The position numbers and the translations under genes are program-made. Below the pieces are notes generated by a model, which saw only the letters and a list, made by a program, of their open reading frames with translations, searched no databases and was not told the origin of the DNA. From Leptothoe sp034932105 (lineage in GTDB: Bacteria > Cyanobacteriota > Cyanobacteriia > Phormidesmidales > Phormidesmidaceae), in assembly GCF_034932105.1 (NCBI RefSeq), contig NZ_JAYGIG010000119.1, positions 20,570-84,569 on the forward strand: DNA of 64,000 bases, given 5' to 3'. Shown here piece after piece: positions 7,626 through 16,651 of the stretch; position 1 is the first letter of the stretch; every line of letters begins with the position of its first letter.

Positions 7626-10202
7626 TTATTTTTTCTCTAGGGTGCCGCGGGTGACGCCCAGTTGGTTAGATAGCTGGAGGGTTTGCCAGAGTTGGCGACC
7701 GGTGATCTGTCCTTGGAGGAGCTGTTGATAATGGGTAAGAATCTGTTTTACCTGGGTCGGTGATTCATTGAGAAAGTCGATGCGGAAATGGCGAGCGCCT
7801 TGCTCCATCAGGCGGGGGATAAACTCTGCCCCCGTTTGGGCTACGCCGTTATAGAGGGTATTGCGACAGCCTGCGTCAGCGTGGAGAATATGCTCTGTGC
7901 CGGTGCGATCGCACAGTACCACCTCATGCTGCTCACAGGGGCGTCCACAGTTGGTAAAGTCCGTCCCCTCCGATAAAAACGCACAAAATACGCAGTGCTC
8001 CATATGAAACATGGGCATATGCTGATGCACTGTAATGTCAAACCAGTCAGGGGGGGTGGTTTTTAGTAAATCCATCAGCTGGGCCACATTCAAGTCATAG
8101 CTGGCCGTCAGCCGCTCCAGCCCAAACTCCGTTTTGAAGTAGTTGGCCGTAATCGGGTTCGCCACATTGAGGGAAAAGTCCCCAATACAGGGCCGATCGG
8201 CAAAGAATGCTAGATGGTCATAATTGCGCACCAAATAGCCATCCGCGTCACATTGGCGCACCTGCTTGAGGATGTACTGCTCCCCTGGTTTCGTAATCCG
8301 AGGTGGTGCAACATAGAGCCTCGCCCCAGGATTTAGCTCACGGGTCAGTGCCACCGCATCCCGATAATGCACCGGATTTTCCAGTTCGCAATAAATCGTG
8401 GTGAGGTCCGATGCCAGCACTGCCCGTAATTGTGGCAGGTTGCGGACTAGCGGAATTAGCGTAGGTTGGGTTGAAGTCTTGGGGGCGGAGCTTTGCTCTT
8501 GGGGATAAGCCAACAGGCCATCGGTTGCTGGCAACAAATCCCCATATCCTCGCTCCCCATCCAATCCCCAAACCTTTGGTCTCTCCCGTTGCTCTAACAA
8601 CTGCTCCACTAGCCCCCGCCGTAGACGATTCAGCTCGCTCACTGGCAAAATCAATCCCTCAGCCAGATGGTTGGTCAACTTCCCTAGCCGAAACGGTGTA
8701 TTCCCCAACCGAGAAAGTTGTTGTACCAACTTTTCATCGGTTAAAGGTTTGTTATGCGCCACCGCCAAAACCTTTTCAGAGATCGCCTTGGCAATGTGGC
8801 CTTGGGGATCGGTTGCGATCGCAACCATCTTTTCCCCTTCACCCCCATGCACCTCAATCTCAATGGGCTGGTGTACCTTTGGCTGTTCCCCACCGTAGCT
8901 TTGGCGCAGGGTTTTCTCCAGCTCTGGGTCCGAGGTTTTCCACACCTTATACCCCGGCTTCACTTGCCCTAGATCGATGTCATGCTTCCCAAAGCTTAGC
9001 CAGACATGCTGTCCCCTGGCCTCCACGCCGTAAATGCGCCCTCCTTGGTCCGTATCGGGATGGCCCGAGTCAAATACAATGCCATCCCCAGCCTTCACGG
9101 GGACCAGTACCTTTAACTCCACCTGTTGTTGGGTGACCCGTACCACATCCCCTAGGTACACCCCCCGTTTTTTAGCAAACCGGCCATGGACCAGTTCCTG
9201 GTTGTTGATGCCCCGAAACCAGCCCGTATAGAGGCCTCGAGAAAAGGCCATTTCCAGGTTATAGCGCTCGTCTGCGGTAGGCTGATAGGTGACGGGAGGA
9301 TTGCCTAATGTCAGCGTAGATAGTTTTGAAGAGTGTTCTGGAGATTGTTCTCTTGTCTCTGGCTGAACTAACGCAATGTCTTGCCATGCCCGATCCAGGG
9401 CCTGACGATACACCCGGGTGACATTGGCCACATATTCGGGGGCCTTAAGCCGTCCTTCGATCTTGAGACAACTGACACCAGACTTAATCAAGTCTGGGAG
9501 AACGGGTAACCCGGAGAGATCTTGGGGGCTGAGTAAATATTGTTTATCCCCCAGCTCTACAACCTCTCCATCCACCTTCATATCATAGGTCATGCGGCAA
9601 GCCTGGGCACATTCACCTCTGTTGGCAGACCGGCCACCGAGGGACTCACTCGTCAGGCATTGTCCCGAATAGGCAACGCATAGCGCTCCATGGACAAATA
9701 CTTCCAATGGCAGGGCAATCTCTTGGGTCTGTTGTTGTATTTTCTCAATATCCTTCAGGGAACATTCCCTCGCCAGCACCACCAGCTGTGCCCCAAGATT
9801 GTTGGCGAACTCCACCCCGGCGGCAGAGGTGACGGTCATTTGGGTGGAACCGTGGATGGGAAAGTCCGGTGACAGATGACGAATCAGCCGACACATACCC
9901 ACATCTTGCACGATGGCGGCATCCACTCCGGCGGTGATCATGGTGCGCAGGTAACGTTCGGCGGCGGCCAGTTCCTTGGGAAAAATCAGGGTATTAAAGG
10001 TGACATAGCCCTTAACGCCCCGGCTGTGGAGAAATGCCATCAGGTCGGGCAGGTCAGCCTCGGTGAAGTTTTGCGATCGCATCCGCGCATTAAACCGATC
10101 CAGCCCAAAGTAAATGGCATCCGTACCATTTTCCACCGCCGCCCTGGCACAATCCCAATTGCCCGCTGGTGCTAGTAATTCAGGACAGTGCTGACTCGTC
10201 AT
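7626..10202 (-). CDS. U32 family peptidase / RlhA-like rRNA hydroxylation protein (U32 + DUF3656)
   Basis: 858-aa soluble protein. The N-terminal U32 barrel (ELLAPAGNWDCARAAVENG, DAIYFGLDRFNARMR) is followed by the Cys cluster ALCVAYSGQC and GECAQAC expected to hold an Fe-S centre. A DUF3656-like middle part and a C-terminal domain with a second Cys-rich motif (EHCVFCAF, NCGRPCEQH) follow. This architecture fits the family of E. coli RlhA, which is needed for hydroxylation of 23S rRNA C2501. Other U32 members act in tRNA modification or ubiquinone synthesis, so the substrate is inferred. The start at 10202 (MTSQHCPELLAPAG) is preferred over the longer frame to 10274, whose first 24 residues look random. 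Confidence 0.88.
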   Translation of the reverse strand: MTSQHCPELLAPAGNWDCARAAVENGTDAIYFGLDRFNARMRSQNFTEADLPDLMAFLHSRGVKGYVTFNTLIFPKELAAAERYLRTMITAGVDAAIVQDVGMCRLIRHLSPDFPIHGSTQMTVTSAAGVEFANNLGAQLVVLARECSLKDIEKIQQQTQEIALPLEVFVHGALCVAYSGQCLTSESLGGRSANRGECAQACRMTYDMKVDGEVVELGDKQYLLSPQDLSGLPVLPDLIKSGVSCLKIEGRLKAPEYVANVTRVYRQALDRAWQDIALVQPETREQSPEHSSKLSTLTLGNPPVTYQPTADERYNLEMAFSRGLYTGWFRGINNQELVHGRFAKKRGVYLGDVVRVTQQQVELKVLVPVKAGDGIVFDSGHPDTDQGGRIYGVEARGQHVWLSFGKHDIDLGQVKPGYKVWKTSDPELEKTLRQSYGGEQPKVHQPIEIEVHGGEGEKMVAIATDPQGHIAKAISEKVLAVAHNKPLTDEKLVQQLSRLGNTPFRLGKLTNHLAEGLILPVSELNRLRRGLVEQLLEQRERPKVWGLDGERGYGDLLPATDGLLAYPQEQSSAPKTSTQPTLIPLVRNLPQLRAVLASDLTTIYCELENPVHYRDAVALTRELNPGARLYVAPPRITKPGEQYILKQVRQCDADGYLVRNYDHLAFFADRPCIGDFSLNVANPITANYFKTEFGLERLTASYDLNVAQLMDLLKTTPPDWFDITVHQHMPMFHMEHCVFCAFLSEGTDFTNCGRPCEQHEVVLCDRTGTEHILHADAGCRNTLYNGVAQTGAEFIPRLMEQGARHFRIDFLNESPTQVKQILTHYQQLLQGQITGRQLWQTLQLSNQLGVTRGTLEKK

Positions 10203-10319
10203 AGGCACCCATTCACAATCTTGTTGCAGCAATTGACCCCATAGTATGGCACTACGGCATATCAAACACTCCACTACTCTAGACGTTGACCCAATCTATG
10301 GAGTTAGCTCAACCCCCTA

Positions 10320-10790
10320 TTACCCTAGGGCTGAATCCAAAACTTTGCGAGCATCTTCTGCACTGGCCCGGGCATCACGATAGCGCAGATTGCTCTGGGC
10401 AAAAGTTTTCAACACCTTAAATCCGTTTTTTAGCTCTTCGAGTTGCTCTTCCTCAATCACATCATCCGTGAATAGCAAATCGACCAAATCCCTGACCTTG
10501 AGGGCTTCACTGCGGGAGCCCTGCACCTTCATTTTTAAGTTGGCCAAGTTACTGAGTACCTGAACAGCCTCAACAATTGCATTTTCCTCAGCTGTAGGCT
10601 CTGTATCGTGTTCTTTCACTTCAATAAAATCCTTTGGGGTAAAGCCATCATCCAAGTCTGCCGCTAGCTCACCATTACCCATCATTTCCAGAAGCTGATC
10701 CATTGCCTTTTCGCGAGCTTTAGCCGAGTCGCGTCCAGCAACGGTGATCAATACATCTTCGGGGCTTTGGGGAATCGTGTACTGAACCAT
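10320..10790 (-). CDS. Conserved hypothetical protein, acidic, soluble
   Basis: 156 aa with no transmembrane segment or signal peptide. It is rich in Glu/Asp, predicted mostly helical, with a Leu-rich middle region (VEAVQVLSNLANLKMKV) and a charged C-terminus. Codon use and the clean ATG start look genuine, but I do not recognise the family. It lies between the U32 gene and the 6S RNA, all on the same strand. The 6S terminator at 10854-10889 separates it from the RNA gene, so it should have its own promoter in the 10791-10853 stretch. Confidence 0.7.
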   Translation of the reverse strand: MVQYTIPQSPEDVLITVAGRDSAKAREKAMDQLLEMMGNGELAADLDDGFTPKDFIEVKEHDTEPTAEENAIVEAVQVLSNLANLKMKVQGSRSEALKVRDLVDLLFTDDVIEEEQLEELKNGFKVLKTFAQSNLRYRDARASAEDARKVLDSALG

Positions 10791-10853
10791 GGAATAGTAT
10801 ATTTGTACTTACCAGCGATATCCATCATAATACCGGATATTCGCTTCCACAGC

Positions 10854-10889
10854 AAAAAGCTCTTGATCATCATGGGATCAAGAGCTTTT
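10854..10889 (-). terminator. Rho-independent terminator of the 6S RNA gene
   Basis: A 13-bp perfect stem, AAAAGCTCTTGAT with ATCAAGAGCTTTT, with a 9-nt loop. On the minus strand it ends in CTTTTT, directly downstream of the 6S RNA 3' end. Confidence 0.85.
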
Positions 10890-10901
10890 CAAAGCTTGAA
10901 A

Positions 10902-11084
10902 GTTTCACCGCAGCGCCGTCTTACCTCAGTTTTTGACCTGGAAAATCCAGGTGGGCCCGTGGCTGCGATTTATAGTTTCCGGGAGCAAGCCCGGTATACT
11001 GCCGTCGCAATCCTGTTCGATGCCCGTAAGAGAAAAGCATAGATCAAGAAACATTGTTGGCAGTCACCAACGCCGTAGTGAAAC
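10902..11084 (-). ncRNA. ssrS: 6S RNA (ssaA/ssrS type), regulator of RNA polymerase
   Basis: A 183-nt region whose ends pair (GTTTCAC and GTGAAAC) and continue as an interrupted long hairpin (CTACGGCGTTGG against CGGCGCTGCGG), with a terminal stem CACCTGGATTTTCCAGGT. Length and shape fit cyanobacterial 6Sa RNA, and the gene's location next to purK is the known cyanobacterial context. The strand is assigned from three signs: the terminator downstream on the minus strand, TATGAT seven bases before the 5' end, and a 3' segment (GGTAAGACGGCGCTGCGG) resembling the CTGCGG-bearing 3' arm of E. coli 6S RNA. It mimics an open promoter and binds RNA polymerase holoenzyme. Confidence 0.85.
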
Positions 11085-11091
11085 TAACGTC

Positions 11092-11097
11092 ATCATA
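11092..11097 (-). promoter_or_regulatory. -10 element of the 6S RNA promoter
   Basis: TATGAT on the minus strand, seven bases upstream of the predicted 6S 5' end at 11084. No good -35 element is seen at 17 bp. Confidence 0.55.
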
Positions 11098-11222
11098 ACC
11101 ACTGTCCTGGTAAATCGACAGGGGGGATCGATAGGGATGATTGAGGGATTTTCTCTACCTCAATCACTATTTCAAATCAGACCCTTTAGGAGGCTATCGG
11201 GCGCTGGCCGCACGATGGCACA

Positions 11223-12392
11223 TCAGGCCTTGAGGGGCGGGTACCACAAGGCTTCGATCTGGTGAATGAGCTGATTTAATTCGTCCTGGGTGTGGATGCG
11301 ATCGCAAGTTAAGGTCACATGACCTAGTTTTCGTCCGGTCCGGGCCTCCCCCTTGCCATACCAATAGAGGTGGGCGTTGGGCATGGCTGCTAGGGCCGCT
11401 CGCTGCTGACCATAGTCGGAGGTGGAGGTTTCAAAGCCCAGCAAATTGACCATCACTGCCTGGGGGCAATTCATGGCTGCTGATCCCAGGGGTAGTCCCG
11501 CCACCGCCCGCAGCTGTTGCTCAAATTGTGACGTTAAGCAGGCATCCAGGGTGTAATGGCCTGAATTGTGGGTGCGTGGGGCAATTTCATTCAGCAAAAC
11601 CTGGCCATCAGCGGTGAGAAACAACTCAATGCCAAAGATCCCGACCACATCCAGCTGGGTCATCAGGGTGGTGGCTATATCCGCTACCTGCTGCTGGACT
11701 TGATGGCTGACGGTCGCTGGCGCAATCACCCGGCGACAGATCTGATCAATTTGTTGGGATTCCACCACAGGATACAGGGCAATCTCTCCAGCCTGGGAAC
11801 GGGCGACCATGATCGCTAGCTCCCGTTCAAACGGCACAAAGGCCTCTAGCAAAATGGGTTGGTGGCCCAACGTTGCCCAAGTCGTCCTGACGGCGTCGAG
11901 ATCTTTGAGGATAAATGTGCCCTGGCCGTCATATCCATGACGCCTGGTTTTGAGGGCCAGGGGTAGTCCTACCGAGGCAACAGCGGCCTCTAGGTTGGGG
12001 CGGTCAGCCTCTGAATTGAGGGTGGCAAATTGGGGAGATGGCAGGCCCAGCTGTTGGCAGTACAGACGTTGGTCGTACTTATCTAATAGGGGGGCCAGGC
12101 AGCGTAGCTGGGGGTAAAACGAAGTACCCTGATCGGCGAGCCGTTGTAAGGCGGGTAGATCAATAAATTCGTTTTCAAAGCTAATGACATCGCATTGGTC
12201 AGATAATCGGGCGGTGGTTTGAGCGTCGGCTACGGCCCCTAGCACCACCTGATCCGCCGTGGCTACGGCTGGGTCCGACTGATGGGGAGTTTGGACGATC
12301 AGGCTCAGACCCAGGTTTTTGGCTTCGCTGGCCATCATCCAGGCCAATTGACCTCCACCAATAATGCCAACTTTCTGTGCTGTCTGTGCCAT
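11223..12392 (-). CDS. purK: 5-(carboxyamino)imidazole ribonucleotide synthase
   Basis: ATP-grasp enzyme that converts AIR, ATP and bicarbonate to N5-CAIR in purine synthesis. The N-terminus KVGIIGGGQLAWMMASEA is diagnostic. The ATP-grasp core follows with KTRRHGYDGQGTF (about 150) and NEIAPRTHNSGHYT (about 265-280). About 389 aa, normal length. The frame opens at a TTG (12398), and the ATG at 12392 is more likely. 6S RNA lies downstream on the same strand. Confidence 0.95.
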   Translation of the reverse strand: MAQTAQKVGIIGGGQLAWMMASEAKNLGLSLIVQTPHQSDPAVATADQVVLGAVADAQTTARLSDQCDVISFENEFIDLPALQRLADQGTSFYPQLRCLAPLLDKYDQRLYCQQLGLPSPQFATLNSEADRPNLEAAVASVGLPLALKTRRHGYDGQGTFILKDLDAVRTTWATLGHQPILLEAFVPFERELAIMVARSQAGEIALYPVVESQQIDQICRRVIAPATVSHQVQQQVADIATTLMTQLDVVGIFGIELFLTADGQVLLNEIAPRTHNSGHYTLDACLTSQFEQQLRAVAGLPLGSAAMNCPQAVMVNLLGFETSTSDYGQQRAALAAMPNAHLYWYGKGEARTGRKLGHVTLTCDRIHTQDELNQLIHQIEALWYPPLKA

Positions 12393-12605
12393 ATCCAATA
12401 CGAAGAATAGAAAGGGAACGGTCAGGTTACCTTTTTTAACTGTCCCCTGTCTCGGGACAAGGGATGTCGTTTTTAAGGATGATTGTCATAATATATCTTT
12501 ACGTTTTATGCCTTAAGTTAAGACATTGCCTGGGACCGTTAATCCATCCCGATTGCCCAAATTGCCCAATCCATAGTATCGCGCTACTTGAGCGCTTGTT
12601 TATAT

Positions 12606-13124
12606 ATGTCCCAACTGACGGTTAATTCTAAAACGTCTTCTTTAGAACTTTTTTCTTGTCTTTTAGATCGGCTGGTTGAGGGGCCGGTGGTGTTGGCTAT
12701 TGTGACCGCTATCCAGGGCCAAGTAGACTCCCAGGTGGGGGAAAAGTTACTGGTGTGGGGCGATGCCCAAAGTACTGGGAGCCTAACTGAGAATACGGTT
12801 AGGGCAACGGTCATTAACCAGTCGTTTGAAGTGCTCAAAACAGGCATTGCCCAGCGGATGGTGATTGATCCTGGGGATAATCTGTTTGCGGTCTCTTCGG
12901 TGCCCGGTAATCAATCGATTGACCAGGTTCATCTTTGGTTGACCCGCTGGCAAGGGGCGGATGCGATCGCAACGGCTCAAGCCACCCTATCAGCTCTAAA
13001 TGCATCCCAGGACAGTCGATTAATTGTCCCCCTCGTCACGGGCCAGTTTCCCTACATCATTAATCGTGATTCCCCATCGCTCCGCAACCTTCAGGGACAA
13101 GAGGCTTACATCGAAGACCTGTAA
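12606..13124 (+). CDS. XdhC/CoxI-like N-terminal domain protein
   Basis: 172-aa soluble protein whose first 90 residues resemble the XdhC/CoxI family N-terminal domain (VVLAIVTAIQGQV, VGEKLLVWGD, then the helix ending EVLKTGIAQRM). That family assists molybdenum-hydroxylase maturation. Its usual Cys-containing GGC motif is replaced here by SLTENTV, and the NAD-binding C-terminal domain is absent, so a role in Mo-enzyme maturation is doubtful. The start is set at ATG 12606 rather than the TTG at 12588. The gene stands alone and ends at a strong bidirectional terminator. Confidence 0.6.
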   Translation: MSQLTVNSKTSSLELFSCLLDRLVEGPVVLAIVTAIQGQVDSQVGEKLLVWGDAQSTGSLTENTVRATVINQSFEVLKTGIAQRMVIDPGDNLFAVSSVPGNQSIDQVHLWLTRWQGADAIATAQATLSALNASQDSRLIVPLVTGQFPYIINRDSPSLRNLQGQEAYIEDL

Positions 13125-13170
13125 GCAGGCCTGTTATCTTCGTGTCCTATAAATCAAACAAATAAATCAA

Positions 13171-13211
13171 ACAAAAGCCCTTGGGTGTTTAAAACACCCA
13201 AGGGCTTTTGT
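13171..13211. terminator. Strong bidirectional terminator
   Basis: A perfect 20-bp inverted repeat (ACAAAAGCCCTTGGGTGTTT and its complement) around a single base, with A and T tracts on each side. It serves the convergent XdhC-like and glycosyltransferase genes. Confidence 0.9.
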
Positions 13212-13275
13212 CTGTATGAAAGTATCTCAAACATGGTTCAGCTCACTGCGGTTGACCCATGCTTAAGATCTGTTC

Positions 13276-14121
13276 CTATGCCGACTTGCGTCGATCGTTT
13301 CTAGCCGCTAACCACTGTTGGAACACTAGACCAAAGAACGGCATGTCTTCAATCAAATAGCGCTTCCACAGCCGCTTAGGCTCTGACAGCGTGCGGTACA
13401 GCCACTCAAGCCCCAGCTCAGTAACAAATTCAGGTGAGCGAGGCTTGTGCTCTGCCTCAAAATCGATGGCCGCACCAACCGCTAGGAATGTTTTGATATT
13501 GGTCAGGGCATGGCGATGCTTCACAATCCATTTCTCCTGCTTAGGGGCACCAACGCCCACTACCAGGACATTGGCCGATGATGCCTGAATGCGTTCGATA
13601 ATCGCCTTACATTCCTCAGGATTTTTCTCAAAACCAAAGGAAGGAGAATGAGCAGCGACGACAATTTCACGACCGATACGGGCATTGATCTTCTGCTGCG
13701 CTAGCTTGGCAACACCAGGGGCCGCACCCAACATATAAATTTTGACATCAGGATTATCCCGGTTATAGTCACAGAACCAAGGCAACAAATCAGAGCCTGA
13801 AATTTTATCACAAATGGGCGTGCCCAAAAATTGAGCGGCATACATTAAAATTTTGCTGTCGCAAACGCGGAAGTCAACTGCCTCGTACACATCGCGAAAC
13901 TCTTGATCGTGCTGCAGCTTCATCAGATGATCCACATTTGGAGTGACGACTACACCACCATCGGTGGCTAGACGCTGCAGTAGTTCCTCCCGAGTAAGAT
14001 TGTCTATTTCAACATCTAGGATATTTACTGTGGCGCTTTTGTTGGCAGGTAGGACTGGCAAACTGTGATGGGAGTCCGTGACATGCTGCGTTGAAGGGAT
14101 AACCGAGCCTTGGTATTGCAT
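13276..14121 (-). CDS. WecG/TagA/CpsF family glycosyltransferase
   Basis: 281-aa GT26 enzyme that transfers a sugar (ManNAcA or similar) from a UDP-sugar onto a lipid-linked acceptor during surface polysaccharide synthesis at the inner face of the membrane. Family motifs: VVVTPNVDHLMKLQHD (about 56-72, with the catalytic-region Asp), KISGSDLLPWF, YMLGAAPGVA, VGVGAPKQEKWI (about 195) and the C-terminal GLEWLYRTLSEPKRLWKRY. The substrate cannot be read from sequence. No other polysaccharide gene is adjacent. It faces a 1-kb non-coding gap. Confidence 0.92.
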   Translation of the reverse strand: MQYQGSVIPSTQHVTDSHHSLPVLPANKSATVNILDVEIDNLTREELLQRLATDGGVVVTPNVDHLMKLQHDQEFRDVYEAVDFRVCDSKILMYAAQFLGTPICDKISGSDLLPWFCDYNRDNPDVKIYMLGAAPGVAKLAQQKINARIGREIVVAAHSPSFGFEKNPEECKAIIERIQASSANVLVVGVGAPKQEKWIVKHRHALTNIKTFLAVGAAIDFEAEHKPRSPEFVTELGLEWLYRTLSEPKRLWKRYLIEDMPFFGLVFQQWLAARNDRRKSA

Positions 14122-14198
14122 GATTTTCAGAGGTTTTTCTTACTAACTAAATACAAAAAACAGTCACAACTTAAGATGAAAGGTAAAAACTGAAATCT

Positions 14199-14605
14199 CC
14201 AGTCCGAATAGAAAAGAACAATTCCCTTTAAAGCTAATGTTTGCCAGTGGTGAGCTGACAATTTGAACACCCATCTCAATAGCTTTATAACGCTTCTGTA
14301 GGGAGATTTCCGTAACTTGCCTACACTTATCGAATAAGCTTGATGAGACAATGAAGAGCCGATAAGAACATATCTAAGACCCCTAGGGAACACAAACTCA
14401 AAATCCTAAAGAGCAATATCAGACCAAACCGATAGCTCTATCTTAGGTAATGCTGACTATGGTCATGCTGACTATCCCGCCTAGCTAAGATATAACGCTT
14501 AAGTCGTCCTCACTCCACAAATCATCGAAACCCATCGAATAAACTTAATGTGATAGTGAAGACCTGATAAGACGGTATTGCATACCCCTCGCAAAGGAAC
14601 CCCTA
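14199..14605. repeat. Pair of diverged ~205-bp repeats in the 1-kb gap before tRNA-Gln
   Basis: ATAACGCTT recurs at about 14288 and 14490, and ATCGAATAA followed by a related 60-bp stretch (to GGGAAC / AAGGAAC) recurs at 14329 and 14534, an offset of 202-205 bp. Similarity is partial, so the duplication is old or the sequence evolves fast. Small reverse ORFs here (14127-14393, 14499-14693) resemble no family and are not credited. Confidence 0.55.
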
Positions 14606-14824
14606 ATAGCCCATTGACAGCACTAGACAAAGCGGTTTGCTCTGTCTTCCGTACAGCTGAGTTATTAATTAAGCGAATTTGATTAATAACCACCTGATTG
14701 CTCGTTGAAACTACTGATTACTTAGACGCAGGGTTATAAGCGATAGTTTCCTCATAATGGAAGATAAATTCAGTTATGTGGCGTTTGTTTTAAACTGAAT
14801 TTTGTGTTTTGACCTAAAATTTAG

Positions 14825-15169
14825 GCGAAATAGCCTGAATTCAAAAACTCTTGTTGGCTTGACGAGTCATTGATTGAGCCTGCCCACCTACAAGCAAACC
14901 GTAAATATACAGTGTGGAAACTGAATGGCTGAGTACCATGGATTCCAGCTCAAGAGGCAGACTCAGTAAAATCCTACACGGGCTTCACACAACCTAAGCG
15001 AAATAGCCTGAATTCAAAAACTCTTGTTGAATTGACGAGTCATTGATTGAGCCTGCTCGCCTAGAATTAAACCGTAAATATACGGTGTTGAAACTGAATG
15101 GCTGAGTACTATGGATTTCAGCTCAAGGGGCAGACTCAGTAAAACCCTGCAGGTCTGAATGCAACCTAG
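14825..15169. repeat. Two tandem copies of a 173-bp non-coding unit
   Basis: Both copies begin GCGAAATAGCCTGAATTC (14825 and 14998) and end ACCTA(A/G) just before the next unit. They are clearly similar throughout, with scattered substitutions. Each contains ACTGAATGGCTGAGTAC and GGCAGACTCAGT, which could pair as a stem (ACTGA with TCAGT), and neither holds a sensible ORF. The function is unknown; a duplicated small RNA is possible. The array ends 24 bp from the 3' end of tRNA-Gln. Confidence 0.85.
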
Positions 15170-15192
15170 ATGAGACTGAATTAATAACTAAA

Positions 15193-15264
15193 CTGGGGCG
15201 CTAGGATTCGAACCTAGGAATGACGAGACCAAAACCCGTTGCCTTACCACTTGGCGACGCCCCA
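15193..15264 (-). tRNA. trnQ: tRNA-Gln (TTG anticodon)
   Basis: Complete cloverleaf on the minus strand: acceptor arm TGGGGCG/CGCCCCA, D-arm GCCAAGTGGTAAGGC, anticodon loop TTTTGGT giving anticodon TTG, and T-arm loop GGTTCGAATCC. The 3' CCA is not encoded. It lies between the repeat array and a hydrolase gene of opposite orientation. The 265 bp to that gene hold nothing else that I recognise. Confidence 0.97.
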
Positions 15265-15529
15265 ACAATTTGATTTAAGCACCAAGACAACCAATACTTA
15301 GTTAATCCCAACTGCTAACTCAGATATAGTAGCAGCTTTTAGCCTGGTAGTGTCAATAGCTGCATCAACTTTTGTGCCATCGTTGAGTGAGGGGATGAAA
15401 CGGTCTTTCTAAAAAGGTTATAGGCCAATATCTGGCAGCTGCAATCCTGCTCAGAAGGAGCAAATTCTCCAGCTGGCTGTATGGCATATTGGAACCTGAT
15501 CGATCCGTCATCCTGTGCAGTCATAAGCC

Positions 15530-16627
15530 ATGAATTCTACTGTCTACCGTGCCCCTTGGCCATTGACCAATGGTCTACTGATGACCATCCATGCTGGGCT
15601 ATGGGCCGAGAAAAACTGGCAAACTACCCTGGCTGATCCCGAGCCAATTTACCGAGAAACGGTTTTCACAGGTGCTCAAGGGGTGCCCATTTTTGGTCTG
15701 GTGGCCATTCCGCCTCATCCTAAAGGCACCATCATTGGGACCTATGGCATCACGGGTGATCTTGATAATCAGTGGTTTCTGCGCATTATGGGGCGTAAAG
15801 CCTATGCCCAAGGCTATGCGGTGGTGATTTATGATTGGCGCGCCCATGGCAAAACTGCCAAATTATCCCCCACCCTAACCTCCGATGGTTTGTATGAAGG
15901 GGAGGATTTTGTCAGGATTGCCGCAGCGGCTAAGGCGATGGGCTGTCCGGCACCGTTTTGGTTTACGGCTTTTTCTCTGGGGGGGCTGCTGGCCTTATGG
16001 GGCGTTAAGGCGGCCCAAGATTTGCCAACATGGGGGGCAGATTTGGAGTTGACGTTGGATGATATTGGCGGCTGTGCTGTCATCTGTCCTGCATTAGAGT
16101 CGTTGAGATCGCTGCAATATTTGGTTAACGCTCCCCTGGGTAAATATCTTGAAAAAGCGATCACTCGCAAACTCAATCAGCTACTCTCCGGGCTGCAGCA
16201 AGATCATCCCGGGGCCTTTGATCCCGATGCCGTTGAGCGTGTGAGGAGTATTTGGAGCTTCGACCATGAAATGGTGATTGGGCGGCTTGGATTTAAATCT
16301 GTTGAGGACTACTACACAGCTACCAGTGGTTTATATCTTTTGCCAGAACTCCAAAAGCCCACATTGATCATCTATGCCGCTGATGATCCCCTCTTTGATC
16401 CCACTCTCTTGCCAGATATTCAGGCGCGGTGTGCGGCGAATCCGGCCATTGATTTGGTCCTGACGGCCCAGGGAGGGCATGTGGGTTATATCAGCAGTGC
16501 AGCCTGTCAACGGCAAATCCAAGATGCCGATCAGTGGTGGGCTTGGAATCGAGTATTGGACTGGTGCAATGATGTCCAGGAAAGTCTGGCGCCTGACCAG
16601 ACCAAAATGCCGGTTTATTCAGCCTAG
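15530..16627 (+). CDS. Alpha/beta hydrolase
   Basis: 365-aa soluble serine hydrolase of the YheT-like type. The nucleophile elbow reads AFSLGG (Ser about residue 148), the acid is in YAADDPLFDP (about 285) and the His in GGHVGYI (about 325), so the catalytic triad is complete. The substrate is unknown; esterase or lipid-related activity is common in the family. recF starts 24 bp downstream on the same strand, so the two may be co-transcribed. Confidence 0.85.
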   Translation: MNSTVYRAPWPLTNGLLMTIHAGLWAEKNWQTTLADPEPIYRETVFTGAQGVPIFGLVAIPPHPKGTIIGTYGITGDLDNQWFLRIMGRKAYAQGYAVVIYDWRAHGKTAKLSPTLTSDGLYEGEDFVRIAAAAKAMGCPAPFWFTAFSLGGLLALWGVKAAQDLPTWGADLELTLDDIGGCAVICPALESLRSLQYLVNAPLGKYLEKAITRKLNQLLSGLQQDHPGAFDPDAVERVRSIWSFDHEMVIGRLGFKSVEDYYTATSGLYLLPELQKPTLIIYAADDPLFDPTLLPDIQARCAANPAIDLVLTAQGGHVGYISSAACQRQIQDADQWWAWNRVLDWCNDVQESLAPDQTKMPVYSA

Positions 16628-16651
16628 ACTAGGGTAGCGTCCTGGCTATCT

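Noticed and set aside
8471..9136. 221-aa ORF antisense to the U32 peptidase gene
   Set aside because: A shadow of a long real gene; Pro/Ser/His-rich composition typical of antisense frames.
14127..14693. Two small minus-strand ORFs (14127-14393 and 14499-14693) in the repeat gap
   Set aside because: They lie in diverged repeats, have irregular composition and match no family. The stretches of similarity between them are explained by the 205-bp repeat.
15339..15524. 61-aa ORF between tRNA-Gln and the hydrolase
   Set aside because: No recognisable pattern and located in the likely promoter region of the hydrolase gene on the other strand.
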